A stretch of DNA of 64,000 bases, taken from the NCBI RefSeq assembly GCF_017309955.1, contig NZ_CP021247.1:2753001-2817000 (forward strand), read 5' to 3'. The notes under the pieces are model-generated. The model searched no databases. It was given only the letters and a program-made list of their open reading frames with translations, and had not been told where the DNA came from. This DNA is from Novosphingobium sp. KA1. GTDB lineage: Bacteria > Pseudomonadota > Alphaproteobacteria > Sphingomonadales > Sphingomonadaceae. A program made the translations under genes and the position numbers. The stretch's first letter is position 1. Every line of letters begins with the position of its first letter. Below are positions 40,817 through 49,757 of this stretch, in pieces.

Positions 40817-43228
40817 ATGATTCGCCACGCCATCCGTCTGGCGGCCACGTGCAGCATCGTCGCGCTGGCGCAGATGCCGGTTGCCGCGTTTGCAGCCGAC
40901 GCCGCTGCCGCCCCCGAAGCTGCCGCACCCGAAGCTGCAGCTGCCGAAAGCGGTGAAGGGGCTCCGATCATCGTCACCGCCACCAAGCGCGAGACCGACC
41001 TGCAGAAGACGCCGATCGCCATCGCCGTGGTCTCCAGTGCCGATCTCGAAAAGCAGCACGTCCAGAGCCTGATCGACCTTGCCAGCGGCACCGTTCCCTC
41101 GCTGCGCGTTGCCACCTTCGAGGCGCGCCAGTCGGCGCTGACCGTCGGCATTCGCGGCATCGTGCCGTTCGACGCCAACCAGACCGCGCGTGACCAGGGC
41201 GTTGGCGTCTATCTCGACGGCGTCTACCTCGGCCGCCAGCAGGGCCTGAACGCCGCGCTGTTCGACGTGCAGCGCATCGAAGTCCTGCGCGGTCCGCAAG
41301 GCACGCTGTTTGGCCGCAACACCGAAGGCGGCGCGCTGTCGATCGTGACCAAGGCGCCCACCGGCGAGTTCGGCGGCCGCGTGGAGGCGGGCATCGGCAA
41401 CTACGGCCAGCGCACCGGCGAAGCCCACATCGACCTGCCCGAATTCAACAACATCTCGATCAAGGTGGACGGCGTCTACCAGCATCAGGATGCCACGGTG
41501 AAGAACCCCGCCGCAGGCCAGGTCGGCTGGAACTATTACGACCGCGTCGGTGGCCGCATCCAGGCCCAGTGGAAGCCGGTGGACGGCTTCACGGCGAACA
41601 TCTCGTTCGACAAGTCGCGCGACGACAACACGCCGATGTACAGCCAGCTCATCAACTACAACCCGAACAACCTGCCGGTGGCCACGCTGGCGCAGATCGC
41701 CGCCAACGGCGGCAAGCTGCCGAGCGGTTATATCGCCCCGCTTTCCCCGCTCGTTCAGGTCAGCGGCGACAAGCGCATGAAGACCGCCGACATCGGCGTG
41801 CCACAGCAGGTCAGCACCGACCGCACGCAGGGCGTGATGGGCAACCTCAGCTACGATCTGAACTCGGATCTGACCCTGCGTTCGATCACCGCGTGGCGTC
41901 AGGTCGATACCGACCAGTACGACAACTCGGGCGGCGCGCACCGCACGGTGTTCCTGCCGAACACCAAGTTCAGCCGCTACTCGCTCTCGTTCCTCGACCA
42001 GCACCAGTTCAGCCAGGAACTGCAGCTTGTCGGCAGCCTGCCCAACCTCGATTTCGTGGCGGGCGGCTACTACTACAACGAGCACGCCAGCGAATATGCG
42101 GCGACGCCCAGTTCGAACCTGTGGAACGCGGACGGCACCGGCTACACTACGCTGAGCCCGAACGTGACCGGCACGGTCTCCTCGAGCAACCAGGGCTGGT
42201 CCGACGACTCGCTGTTCCTCCAGCGCGACAGCCACGCCAAGGCCGAGAGCCTCGCCGCCTTCGCGCAGGCCACCTACACCCCGCCGATGCTCGATCAGCT
42301 CCACCTGACGGTCGGCGCGCGCTACACGCATGACAAGCGCGACGGCACGTTGGACATCGTGAACGGCGCTGCGGTCGATTACGGCTTCCACTACAGCAAG
42401 GACCGGTTCGACCCGATGGTCACGCTGGCCTATGACGCCACGCAGGACCTGAACTTCTACGCGAAGTACTCCACCGGCTACCGCGCCGGCGGCGCGAACG
42501 ACCGTTCGCAGACTTTCGATGCCTTCGGCCCGGAAACCGTGAAGTCCTACGAAGTCGGCGCGAAGATGATGTTCCTCGACCGCAAGGTGCGCCTGAACCT
42601 TGCCGGCTACATCATGGATCGTGACGGTACCCAGGTCGATTTCGACAACGTGAACACCGATCCCAGCAGCCCCTACTTCAACCTGCACACGCAAGAAACG
42701 ACCAACGCGCCGGGCACCACCAAGATCCGCGGTGTCGAGGCGGAACTGAACGTCCATCCGATCGACAACCTGTCGCTGGGTGCATCCTATGCCTATACCT
42801 ACACCAAGGTGCCCAAGACGCTGAACCCGTTCCTCAGCACCGCGACCACCTCGGTCTATCAGAACGTCTTCATCGTCTATACGCCGAAGAACGCGGCCTC
42901 GGGCTTCATCGACTACAGCATCCCGGTTGGAAGCCGTGACGAGAGCGTCCAGTTCCACCTCGATGCCGCCTATGCAGGCCGTCAGTACAGCTTCGAGGAC
43001 GAGAACGTGAAGGCGCAGAGCAGCTTTATCGTCAACGGCCGCATCGCGCTGGCCGACATCCCGATGAGCGACAACGGCACCAAGCTGACCGTCTCGGTGT
43101 GGAGCCGTAACCTGTTCAACGAGACGCACATCTACCGTCTCTCCTATGCGAACCAGAACACGCTGGGCGCTTACGGCAACTTCAACCCGCCGCGTACGTT
43201 CGGCGTGGAAGGCACCGTTCGCTTCTGA
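40817..43228 (+). CDS. TonB-dependent receptor
   Basis: The 803-residue receptor starts at the ATG at 40817, after CAGGGAG, with a signal peptide ending near AFAAD and an Ala/Glu/Pro-rich linker. The TonB box is IIVTATKRE, the plug carries VYLGRQQGLNAALFDVQRIE and LRGPQGTLFGRNTEGGALSI, and the protein ends in Phe (EGTVRF). The plug wording matches the FecA/iron-siderophore-like branch common in sphingomonads, but such receptors also take aromatic compounds, so the substrate stays open. There is no island operator upstream. The gene ends in a strong terminator. Confidence 0.9.
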   Translation: MIRHAIRLAATCSIVALAQMPVAAFAADAAAAPEAAAPEAAAAESGEGAPIIVTATKRETDLQKTPIAIAVVSSADLEKQHVQSLIDLASGTVPSLRVATFEARQSALTVGIRGIVPFDANQTARDQGVGVYLDGVYLGRQQGLNAALFDVQRIEVLRGPQGTLFGRNTEGGALSIVTKAPTGEFGGRVEAGIGNYGQRTGEAHIDLPEFNNISIKVDGVYQHQDATVKNPAAGQVGWNYYDRVGGRIQAQWKPVDGFTANISFDKSRDDNTPMYSQLINYNPNNLPVATLAQIAANGGKLPSGYIAPLSPLVQVSGDKRMKTADIGVPQQVSTDRTQGVMGNLSYDLNSDLTLRSITAWRQVDTDQYDNSGGAHRTVFLPNTKFSRYSLSFLDQHQFSQELQLVGSLPNLDFVAGGYYYNEHASEYAATPSSNLWNADGTGYTTLSPNVTGTVSSSNQGWSDDSLFLQRDSHAKAESLAAFAQATYTPPMLDQLHLTVGARYTHDKRDGTLDIVNGAAVDYGFHYSKDRFDPMVTLAYDATQDLNFYAKYSTGYRAGGANDRSQTFDAFGPETVKSYEVGAKMMFLDRKVRLNLAGYIMDRDGTQVDFDNVNTDPSSPYFNLHTQETTNAPGTTKIRGVEAELNVHPIDNLSLGASYAYTYTKVPKTLNPFLSTATTSVYQNVFIVYTPKNAASGFIDYSIPVGSRDESVQFHLDAAYAGRQYSFEDENVKAQSSFIVNGRIALADIPMSDNGTKLTVSVWSRNLFNETHIYRLSYANQNTLGAYGNFNPPRTFGVEGTVRF

Positions 43229-43294
43229 TCCTGTCCTCGGCGGGTGGGCTCCAATCCCGGAGCCGGTCTGCTCAATTCCCTGCAACAGCCTTCG

Positions 43295-43327
43295 CGCGGC
43301 GCGGCTTCGGCCGTGCCGCGATTTTTT
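43295..43327 (+). terminator. Intrinsic terminator with TTCG tetraloop after the TonB receptor
   Basis: CGCGGCGCGGC (43295-43305) pairs with GCCGTGCCGCG (43310-43320), including one G-T pair. A TTCG loop joins the arms and six T follow. Confidence 0.92.
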
Positions 43328-43437
43328 GCGGCGTTGAACGCCGGGGCGATCCGGCGGGTGCTTGCCGGTGCGGCGCGGGTCTGCCAGCCATTCTCCTGGA
43401 AAAGACGCCCGCAGGAGCGGCGCCGAGGGAGACGACG

Positions 43438-44316
43438 ATGCCGACACCGGGTGAAAAGCTGCGTGCGCTGATCGAGAGCGGCGAGCATTTTGTCGCCGCC
43501 GAGGCCTATTCGGCGCTGACCGGGCGGATCGTCCAGAAAGTCGGCTTCAAGGCGGCCTATCTGGGCGGCCATGCCTGCTCGGCATTTCACTACGCGGTCC
43601 CGGACAACGGGATCTTCTCGCAAGTCGAGATGATCGAGCAGTCGGCCCGGATCGCGCAGGCCATCGATATTCCGCTGATCGTCGATGCCGATACGCTGGG
43701 CGAGACGGTGGCCGATGCCTATCACTTCACGCGCCGCTACGCCGCTGCCGGGATCGCCGGGTATCATGTCGAGGATGAGGTGAACCCCAAGCATTCCAAG
43801 CACGACAACGGGCTGTGTTCCATCGAGGACATGCAATTGCGGATCGAGGCGGGCGTGAAGGCGCGGGGCGATTCCGGGCTGGTCATCATTGCGCGCTGCG
43901 ACGAACTCTACACCAGCGCCAATGGCGGCGGCGGCTCGGGCTCGGTGGAGGAGGCGATCCGGCGCGGTCACGCCTATGCCGAGGCGGGGGCCGACGCCAT
44001 TGTCTTCGCCAGCGCACCGCCCGCGCAGCAGGCCGAGGTGATCCCGCATATGAAGATCCCGGTCTGCACGCTGGGTTTCAACCTGCCGGATACCGCCTTC
44101 ACGCTGTCGACCGCCTGGGGCTGGGTCTCGGCGGCGGTCGGTCATCTCGCCATGGCGCGGGAACTGATGGAGACGGGCTCGGTGAAGAGCGCGATGGGCG
44201 CCTTCGCCAACTTCCCGGAAAAGTACGATCTGATCGACCAGGCGCTCTACGACGATCTCATCGCCGAATGGGCCGAACGCACCGGACGGCCGACGCGGCC
44301 CAATCACGCGCGCTGA
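43438..44316 (+). CDS. Isocitrate lyase / PEP mutase superfamily protein
   Basis: The 292-residue protein is a TIM barrel of this superfamily: GEHFVAAEAYSALTGRIVQK at the start, then PLIVDADTLGET with the metal-binding Asp, and a gating-loop region VEDEVNPKHSKHDNG. In isocitrate and methylisocitrate lyases the loop carries K-[KR]-C-G-H with a catalytic Cys. Here the positions read KHSKHD with no Cys, so a true lyase of that type is unlikely. Oxaloacetate decarboxylase or acetylhydrolase, or a carboxyphosphonopyruvate mutase-like activity, are the better options. It stands alone, after a terminator and before a convergent protease gene. Confidence 0.82.
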   Translation: MPTPGEKLRALIESGEHFVAAEAYSALTGRIVQKVGFKAAYLGGHACSAFHYAVPDNGIFSQVEMIEQSARIAQAIDIPLIVDADTLGETVADAYHFTRRYAAAGIAGYHVEDEVNPKHSKHDNGLCSIEDMQLRIEAGVKARGDSGLVIIARCDELYTSANGGGGSGSVEEAIRRGHAYAEAGADAIVFASAPPAQQAEVIPHMKIPVCTLGFNLPDTAFTLSTAWGWVSAAVGHLAMARELMETGSVKSAMGAFANFPEKYDLIDQALYDDLIAEWAERTGRPTRPNHAR

Positions 44317-44325
44317 ACGGGACGA

Positions 44326-44348
44326 GCCGGGGGACCGTGTCCCCCGGC
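44326..44348. terminator. Perfect 10-bp hairpin between convergent genes
   Basis: GCCGGGGGAC (44326-44335) and GTCCCCCGGC (44339-44348) pair perfectly with a 3-base loop. There is no T run on either side, but the position between two convergent stops suggests a shared end signal. Confidence 0.55.
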
Positions 44349-44359
44349 CCGGACATCCG

Positions 44360-47221
44360 TTACTTCACAGGTTCGGTGACACCTTCCGGCAGGGCCAGCA
44401 CTTCGAGGCCCTGCGCGGGATCGAGATAGCGTCGCGCTTCGGCTTCGACGTCGGCGGCGGTGAGCGCCTGAAGGCGGTCGTGCGCCAGCTTGAAGCGTTC
44501 GATGCGGTCCGCCTCGGTCTGGGCGCGGTCCACCAGCGCCATCCAGCCGGCATTGCTCTTGAGCGCGTTCTGGAAGGCTTCGAGCAGCGGCTGGCGCGCG
44601 CGTTGCAGCACGTCGTCGCTCACCGGCGCCTTGCGCAGCTGCGTCATCACATCGGCAATCGCCTTGCGGGCGGCGGGCACGTCGGCAACGTCCACCGAGG
44701 CGGCCACGGCAAAGGTACCGTAGCCCTTCCAGCGGCGCGACAGCGCGGCACCGGCCGAAGGCGAATAGGCCTTGCCGAGCGCTTCGCGCAGGCTGTCGGT
44801 CAGTTCGATGCGCACCACCCGTTCGAGCAGTTGCAGCTTGAGCGTCTCGATCGCATCGGCATCGTCGCGCGTCGGCCAGGTTACGCGCAGCAGCGCCTGA
44901 TCGGCCGGGCCGGTGTGGCGGACCACGCGCGGCTTGCGGTCCGTGGTGAACGTGCGCGGCGGCTGGTCGGCGTACTCGCGGAAGGCGGTTTCGCGCGCGG
45001 GCAGGGCGCCCAGCGTGGCGGCGACATCGGCAATCGCCTTGTCCTCGTCGACATCGCCGACGATGCCGACCTCGATGGCGCCGTGCGCCAGCCGGTCGCC
45101 GATATCGGCCTTCAGCTTGGCATAAGTGAGCTGGCGGTAATCTTCCAGCTTGCCCAGGCTGAAGCGGGGGTCGTTGTCGGAAACGATGGTGCCGAGATCG
45201 GCCTGCATCGCCGAACCCGGCGTCGCGCGAAGGCTGGCGAAGGCGTTGTTGATCTGCTGGCGGTACTGCACTTCGCCTTCCGCCCGGTAACCGGGATCGG
45301 TGATCAGCGCGGTGAGCAGTTGCAGCTGCAATTCGAGGTCGCGCGGCGTCGTTCCGGCTTGCGCCGCGAAGCTGGCCTCGCCCTTGCCGAGCCCGAAGCC
45401 CAGCGTGTGCCCGGCCATGATCGTGTCGAGTTCGTCGCGGCTGTGCTTCCCGAGGCCGCCTTCGTCCATGTAGGGCACCATGTCGGTCGCATGCGGGTTG
45501 GCGCGGGTGTCGAGCATGTTGCCGCCGTCGATGGCCACGCTGACGGCGATGCGGTCCCTGGTGATGTCGGTATGCTTGAGGTTGAGCATCACGCCATTGG
45601 CGAAACGCACCTCGCGGATGCCGTAAAGCGGATCGAGCGTGTCGGAAACGACCGTGCCGGGGGTCCCGAAATCGGTATAGGCGAACTGCGCCGTGGCAGC
45701 GGCCTGCTCGGCGGGGAGCGGCGCGTGCATGGCCTGGCGCCAGGCCTCGCGCAGGGCCTTTTCACCGCCTGTCGGGCCCGTGCGGCCCTCGAAGCGGATC
45801 AGCGGCTTGTCGAGTGCGAGGGCCTCGCGCTTCATCGCCGCCAGCACGGCGGCGGGGGTGATCTGCGGGGCAAAGGCCGTGAAGCGGTCGAGCGCGCCTT
45901 GCGGCGTCGAGGGCACCTGACGGTCCTCGACAAGCGAGAGCGCGGCGGCGGCAAGGGCGGCATTGCTGCGGGTATTTGCCGAGCCTGCGGCATTGGTCAG
46001 AGCGGTGCGCAGCTGGGCGAGCTGTTCGGCCACTTCCGCATCGGTGAAGCCGCCGGTCAGCGCACGGCGATATTCGCGGGTGGCCGCGGCAAGGCCATCG
46101 GCCCATTTCCCGTCCACGCTGTCGATGATGAGGCGGGTGGAGCGAGCGGCCTCGAACACGTCGCCGGTGCCGAAACCGGCGCCGCGGAACGCCGGTTCGG
46201 CACTGCGGGAGAGGCGCTGGAGACGGCGGTTGACGATGTCGTAGCCGACCGAGCGCAGCAGGTTTTCCTGCCGCTGGGCGATCGTGTCGGGCTCGTCCAG
46301 CCACTTGCCGTTACGCTGGATCACCAGCCGCTCGGAGAGGGCGGGGTCGATCCAGATGGCGGTGCGGTCCTTGTCCTTGGGATTGACCGGACCGGCATCG
46401 GGCTGCGCTTCGGCGGGGCGCGGTGCCCAGTCGGTGAAGCGGCTGCGGATGGCGGTTTCCACGGCGTCCGCGTCGAAATCGCCGATCACCACCAGCGTGG
46501 CATGGGCGGGCACGTATTCGCGCTCGTAGAAGGCGCGCAGCGATGCGGCGCTGGCCGCGTTCAGGGTTTCCGTCGTGCCGATCGGGAAACGGCGGACATA
46601 GCGCGAGGCCGGATAGAAGAACCCGGCCGACGCCACGCTGTTGCGGTAGCCGTAGCTGTTGCGGTCGCGCATTTCCGAGAAGATCACGCCGCGCTCGCGG
46701 TCGACGGCAGCCTGGGCGATGGTCAACTCGCTGGCAGTCTCGCGCATCAGCATCAGTGCGGTATCCAGCAGGTGTTGGTCGGCGCGCGGCAGGTCGAGCT
46801 TGTAGACGGTGCGTTCGAAGGTGGTCGAGGCATTGGTGTCGGCACCGAAGGCCAGCCCCTCACGTTCCAGCAGCGGCACCATCTGGCCTTCGGGGACGTG
46901 GGCCGAGCCGTTGAAGGCCATGTGTTCGAGGAAGTGCGCAAAGCCCTGTTCGGCATCGGTTTCGTCAAGCGATCCGGCGGCGATCTCCATGCGTACCACG
47001 GCCGTGCCGGCGGGGGTCGCATTGTGGCGGATCACATAACGCATGCCGTTGGACAGGCGGCCGAAGCGAAAGTCGGGATCGACCGGGACGTCGCTCTTCT
47101 CGAAGGCCCAGCTGCTGTCCTCGGCACGCGGCGCGGCTACGGCTTCGCGCGCCGTGGCCGGAGCGGAAATGGCAGGGATGGCGGCGCCAAGGAGGAGGGC
47201 GGTAATGAGAATCGTTCGCAT
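44360..47221 (-). CDS. Exported M16-family zinc protease (two tandem M16 units)
   Basis: I start at the ATG at 47221, which opens the signal peptide MRTILITALLLGAAIPAISA; seven more codons lie upstream in frame. The 953-residue protein has the inverted zinc motif HFLEH (residues 96-100) with the downstream acidic ligand region RERGVIFSEMRDRN. A second, catalytically inactive M16-like half follows, starting near residue 520. The layout matches periplasmic insulinase-like peptidases of about 950 residues found across Proteobacteria. It would degrade peptides in the periplasm. It is downstream of purC in the same direction, but a terminator separates them. Confidence 0.92.
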   Translation of the reverse strand: MRTILITALLLGAAIPAISAPATAREAVAAPRAEDSSWAFEKSDVPVDPDFRFGRLSNGMRYVIRHNATPAGTAVVRMEIAAGSLDETDAEQGFAHFLEHMAFNGSAHVPEGQMVPLLEREGLAFGADTNASTTFERTVYKLDLPRADQHLLDTALMLMRETASELTIAQAAVDRERGVIFSEMRDRNSYGYRNSVASAGFFYPASRYVRRFPIGTTETLNAASAASLRAFYEREYVPAHATLVVIGDFDADAVETAIRSRFTDWAPRPAEAQPDAGPVNPKDKDRTAIWIDPALSERLVIQRNGKWLDEPDTIAQRQENLLRSVGYDIVNRRLQRLSRSAEPAFRGAGFGTGDVFEAARSTRLIIDSVDGKWADGLAAATREYRRALTGGFTDAEVAEQLAQLRTALTNAAGSANTRSNAALAAAALSLVEDRQVPSTPQGALDRFTAFAPQITPAAVLAAMKREALALDKPLIRFEGRTGPTGGEKALREAWRQAMHAPLPAEQAAATAQFAYTDFGTPGTVVSDTLDPLYGIREVRFANGVMLNLKHTDITRDRIAVSVAIDGGNMLDTRANPHATDMVPYMDEGGLGKHSRDELDTIMAGHTLGFGLGKGEASFAAQAGTTPRDLELQLQLLTALITDPGYRAEGEVQYRQQINNAFASLRATPGSAMQADLGTIVSDNDPRFSLGKLEDYRQLTYAKLKADIGDRLAHGAIEVGIVGDVDEDKAIADVAATLGALPARETAFREYADQPPRTFTTDRKPRVVRHTGPADQALLRVTWPTRDDADAIETLKLQLLERVVRIELTDSLREALGKAYSPSAGAALSRRWKGYGTFAVAASVDVADVPAARKAIADVMTQLRKAPVSDDVLQRARQPLLEAFQNALKSNAGWMALVDRAQTEADRIERFKLAHDRLQALTAADVEAEARRYLDPAQGLEVLALPEGVTEPVK

Positions 47222-47301
47222 GTGGCGCCAGTGCCTGAGCAAGATGCTGATAACAAGAGGTGATTTGTGCGAATTCAGGCCGCTTTCGCAAGCCTTGACG
47301 C

Positions 47302-47338
47302 GAAAAGGCCCGGCACACCTTGCGGTGGCCGGGCCTTT
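47302..47338 (-). terminator. Intrinsic terminator of purC
   Basis: On the minus strand AAAGGCCCGGC pairs with GCCGGGCCTTT, with an inner CACC/GGTG extension and a trailing TTTT (arms 47328-47338 and 47304-47314). Confidence 0.9.
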
Positions 47339-47358
47339 GCATGCGTTCAGGCGATGCC

Positions 47359-48141
47359 TTACTTGCCGCGCAGCTTGCGGTGCTTCGACAGGTCGAGCAC
47401 TTCGCTCGGGCCATTGTCGTCCTGCAGCAGGCCGAGGCGGCGGGCGACTTCCTGGTAGGCCTCTTCCTCACCGCCCAGATCGCGGCGGAAGCGGTCCTTG
47501 TCCAGCTTCTCGCCGGTGTGCATGTCCCACAGGCGGCAGCCGTCGGGGCTGATTTCGTCGGCCAGGATCACGCGGCTGTAGTCGCCGTCCCAGATGCGGC
47601 CGAATTCGAGCTTGAAGTCGACGAGGCGGATGTCGATCGCCGCGAACATGCCGCACATGAAGTCGTTCACGCGGATCGCCATCGACGAGATGTCCTGCAT
47701 CTCCTCGTTGGTGGCCCAGCCAAAGCAGGCGATGTGCTCTTCGGCGACCAGCGGATCGCCCAGCGCGTCGTCCTTGAAGTAGTATTCGATCAGCGTGTGC
47801 GGCAGCATCTCGCCCTCGGGGATGCCGAGGCGCTTGGAGATCGAGCCGGCCGCCACGTTGCGCACCACGACCTCGATCGGGATGATCTCGACCTGGCGGA
47901 CCAGCTGCTCGCGCATGTTGAGGCGGCGGATGAAGTGGTTGGGCACGCCGATGTGGTTGAGGCGCGTGAACACGTACTCGCTAATGCGGTTGTTGATCAC
48001 GCCCTTGCCCTGGATCGTGCCCTTCTTCTGCGCGTTGAACGCAGTGGCATCGTCCTTGAAGTACTGGATCAGGGTGCCGGGTTCGGGGCCCTCGTAGAGG
48101 ATCTTGGCCTTGCCCTCGTAGATCTGGCGGCGACGGGACAT
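47359..48141 (-). CDS. purC: Phosphoribosylaminoimidazole-succinocarboxamide synthase
   Basis: The 260-residue enzyme joins aspartate to CAIR with ATP in purine synthesis. The start at 48141 gives the usual N-terminus [20 protein letters not shown]. Family motifs are [22 protein letters not shown] and [14 protein letters not shown]. The length and the longer N-terminal variant are typical of Alphaproteobacteria. It is transcribed alone toward the M16 gene and closes with its own terminator. Confidence 0.97.
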   Translation of the reverse strand: MSRRRQIYEGKAKILYEGPEPGTLIQYFKDDATAFNAQKKGTIQGKGVINNRISEYVFTRLNHIGVPNHFIRRLNMREQLVRQVEIIPIEVVVRNVAAGSISKRLGIPEGEMLPHTLIEYYFKDDALGDPLVAEEHIACFGWATNEEMQDISSMAIRVNDFMCGMFAAIDIRLVDFKLEFGRIWDGDYSRVILADEISPDGCRLWDMHTGEKLDKDRFRRDLGGEEEAYQEVARRLGLLQDDNGPSEVLDLSKHRKLRGK

Positions 48142-48430
48142 GCGTGTTCGTCCTTGAATGGATAAAAAGAGCAAGCCCCGGCGCGGGGGCGTCGCTAGGC
48201 GACAGCTCGGCCGGGGCGTTCGAGCGCGCATATAATTCAATGGGGGGCAAAAGCAAACCGGCTTGCGTCATCCGGTCGGCGATGCAGGGTGTGTGAGGCT
48301 GGTGGCGGAGGAAGTGCGCCACTATTGCGAGCGTGGTGCGCCGCTTCTATCCCGTGTTTGCAGACGGTTCGCGGCCGGGACGTGACCGTAACGTGGACGG
48401 ACCCTGGACGGGCCCCAGACGGATATTGCC

Positions 48431-49018
48431 ATGACATTGACCATACGCACGCTGACCGGAGCCGAGATTCTCTCGGCCGTGGACGATCTTGCGCGCCTGC
48501 GCATGACGGTCTTTGCCGAGTGGCCCTATCTCTACGACGGCGATCCGGCCTACGAGCGTGATTATCTTGCCGCCTTCGTGAAGGCGCCCGGCGGTGTGCT
48601 GGTGGCGGCCTGCGAGGGCGGTCGCATCGTCGGCGCGGCAACCGCGTCGCCGCTCGCGGCGCAGGAGCAGGCCTTGCGCGGGCCTGTCGAGATGCATGGA
48701 ATCGACGTGTCCGAGGCGTTCTATTTCGGCGAATCGGTGCTGCTGGGCGAATGGCGCGGGCAGGGGGTGGGCCACGCCTTCTTCGACCAGCGCGAGGCGC
48801 AGGCGCGCAAGGCTGGGGCACGGATCGCCGTTTTTGCATCGGTGGTCCGCGAGGCCGCTCATCCCGACCGGCCCGCGGCCTACCGCCCGCTCGATGCGTT
48901 CTGGAGCAAGCGCGGCTACGCGCCGCTGGATGGGCTCACCTGCGCCCTTTCGTGGAAGGACCACCGCGACGCGTTGGAAACCGCGAAGACGCTGCGCTAC
49001 TGGTCACGCCTTCTGTAG
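48431..49018 (+). CDS. GNAT-family N-acetyltransferase
   Basis: The 195-residue protein has a GNAT fold: an N-terminal strand-helix (MTLTIRTLTGAEILSAVDDL), a middle strand GVLVAACEGGRIVGAATASP, and the acetyl-CoA loop region ESVLLGEWRGQGVGHAFFDQ, where GQGVGH fits the Q/R-x-x-G-x-G/A motif. A C-terminal FWSKRGYAPLDG completes the fold. The substrate is unknown. Its last 15 bases overlap the end of the convergent phosphatase gene, so the two coding regions share their 3' ends on opposite strands. Confidence 0.85.
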   Translation: MTLTIRTLTGAEILSAVDDLARLRMTVFAEWPYLYDGDPAYERDYLAAFVKAPGGVLVAACEGGRIVGAATASPLAAQEQALRGPVEMHGIDVSEAFYFGESVLLGEWRGQGVGHAFFDQREAQARKAGARIAVFASVVREAAHPDRPAAYRPLDAFWSKRGYAPLDGLTCALSWKDHRDALETAKTLRYWSRLL

Positions 49019-49489
49019 TGCCGCGATCAGGCCTCTGGCACCTGCCGTCACTTGCTCCCAGGTGGTAACGAAGCCTTCCGGACCGCCGAAGTAGGGATCC
49101 TCGACATCGCGGCCCGCCATGCCCGGCACATGGTCCAGCATCAGCGAGAGGCTCGCCCGCGTTCCGCCGGGGCGCGAGGGGGCGAGCCGGCGCAAATTGC
49201 CGAGGTTGCTGTTATCCATCGCCACGATCAGGTCGAACCGGTCGAAGTCGTCGGCCCCGACCTGCCGGGCCTGGTAGGACGAGATGTCGATGCCGTGCCG
49301 CAGCGCCTCGGCGCGGGCGCGCGGATCGGGGGCATTGCCGATATGCCAGGAGCCGGTTCCGGCGGAATCGACCAGGACATCGAACCCGGCGCGGGCCGCT
49401 TCGCAGCGCAGGGCCGCCTCGGCCAGCGGCGAACGGCAGATATTGCCGAGGCAGACAAAAAGGATGGCGGGCGTAACGGGCTGGCTCAT
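49004..49489 (-). CDS. Low-molecular-weight protein-tyrosine phosphatase
   Basis: The 161-residue protein has the complete P-loop CLGNICRS (Cys13, Arg19) near the N-terminus and the general-acid loop VEDPYFGG (Asp131). These are the two hallmarks of the family. Members remove phosphate from tyrosine residues, and many act on exopolysaccharide tyrosine kinases, but no such kinase or polysaccharide cluster is next to this gene. The size is normal. It overlaps the GNAT gene tail-to-tail by 15 bases. Confidence 0.92.
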   Translation of the reverse strand: MSQPVTPAILFVCLGNICRSPLAEAALRCEAARAGFDVLVDSAGTGSWHIGNAPDPRARAEALRHGIDISSYQARQVGADDFDRFDLIVAMDNSNLGNLRRLAPSRPGGTRASLSLMLDHVPGMAGRDVEDPYFGGPEGFVTTWEQVTAGARGLIAALQKA

Positions 49490-49757
49490 TCTTTCGGATT
49501 AGCGGTGCGCCCCTCATGCCTCAACCGTCAAGGCGATCCCGGTTGCCGACGCCATCCGCAAGGGATGGGCGGTTGCGGTGATGTATCGTTTGTTTTCAAG
49601 GCAAAGGGGCGCTTTCTGCAGGCCGCCTCGCAAGGTTAATTTGGCGTTTCCATCGATTGGCTACGTTTTGTCGAGGATGCGCGCCGTAGCACCACGAAGG
49701 GTTTCCTTAAGCATTCCTGTCTAGGGAAACTCCCTGATTACCGGGGGGTATTCCTTC

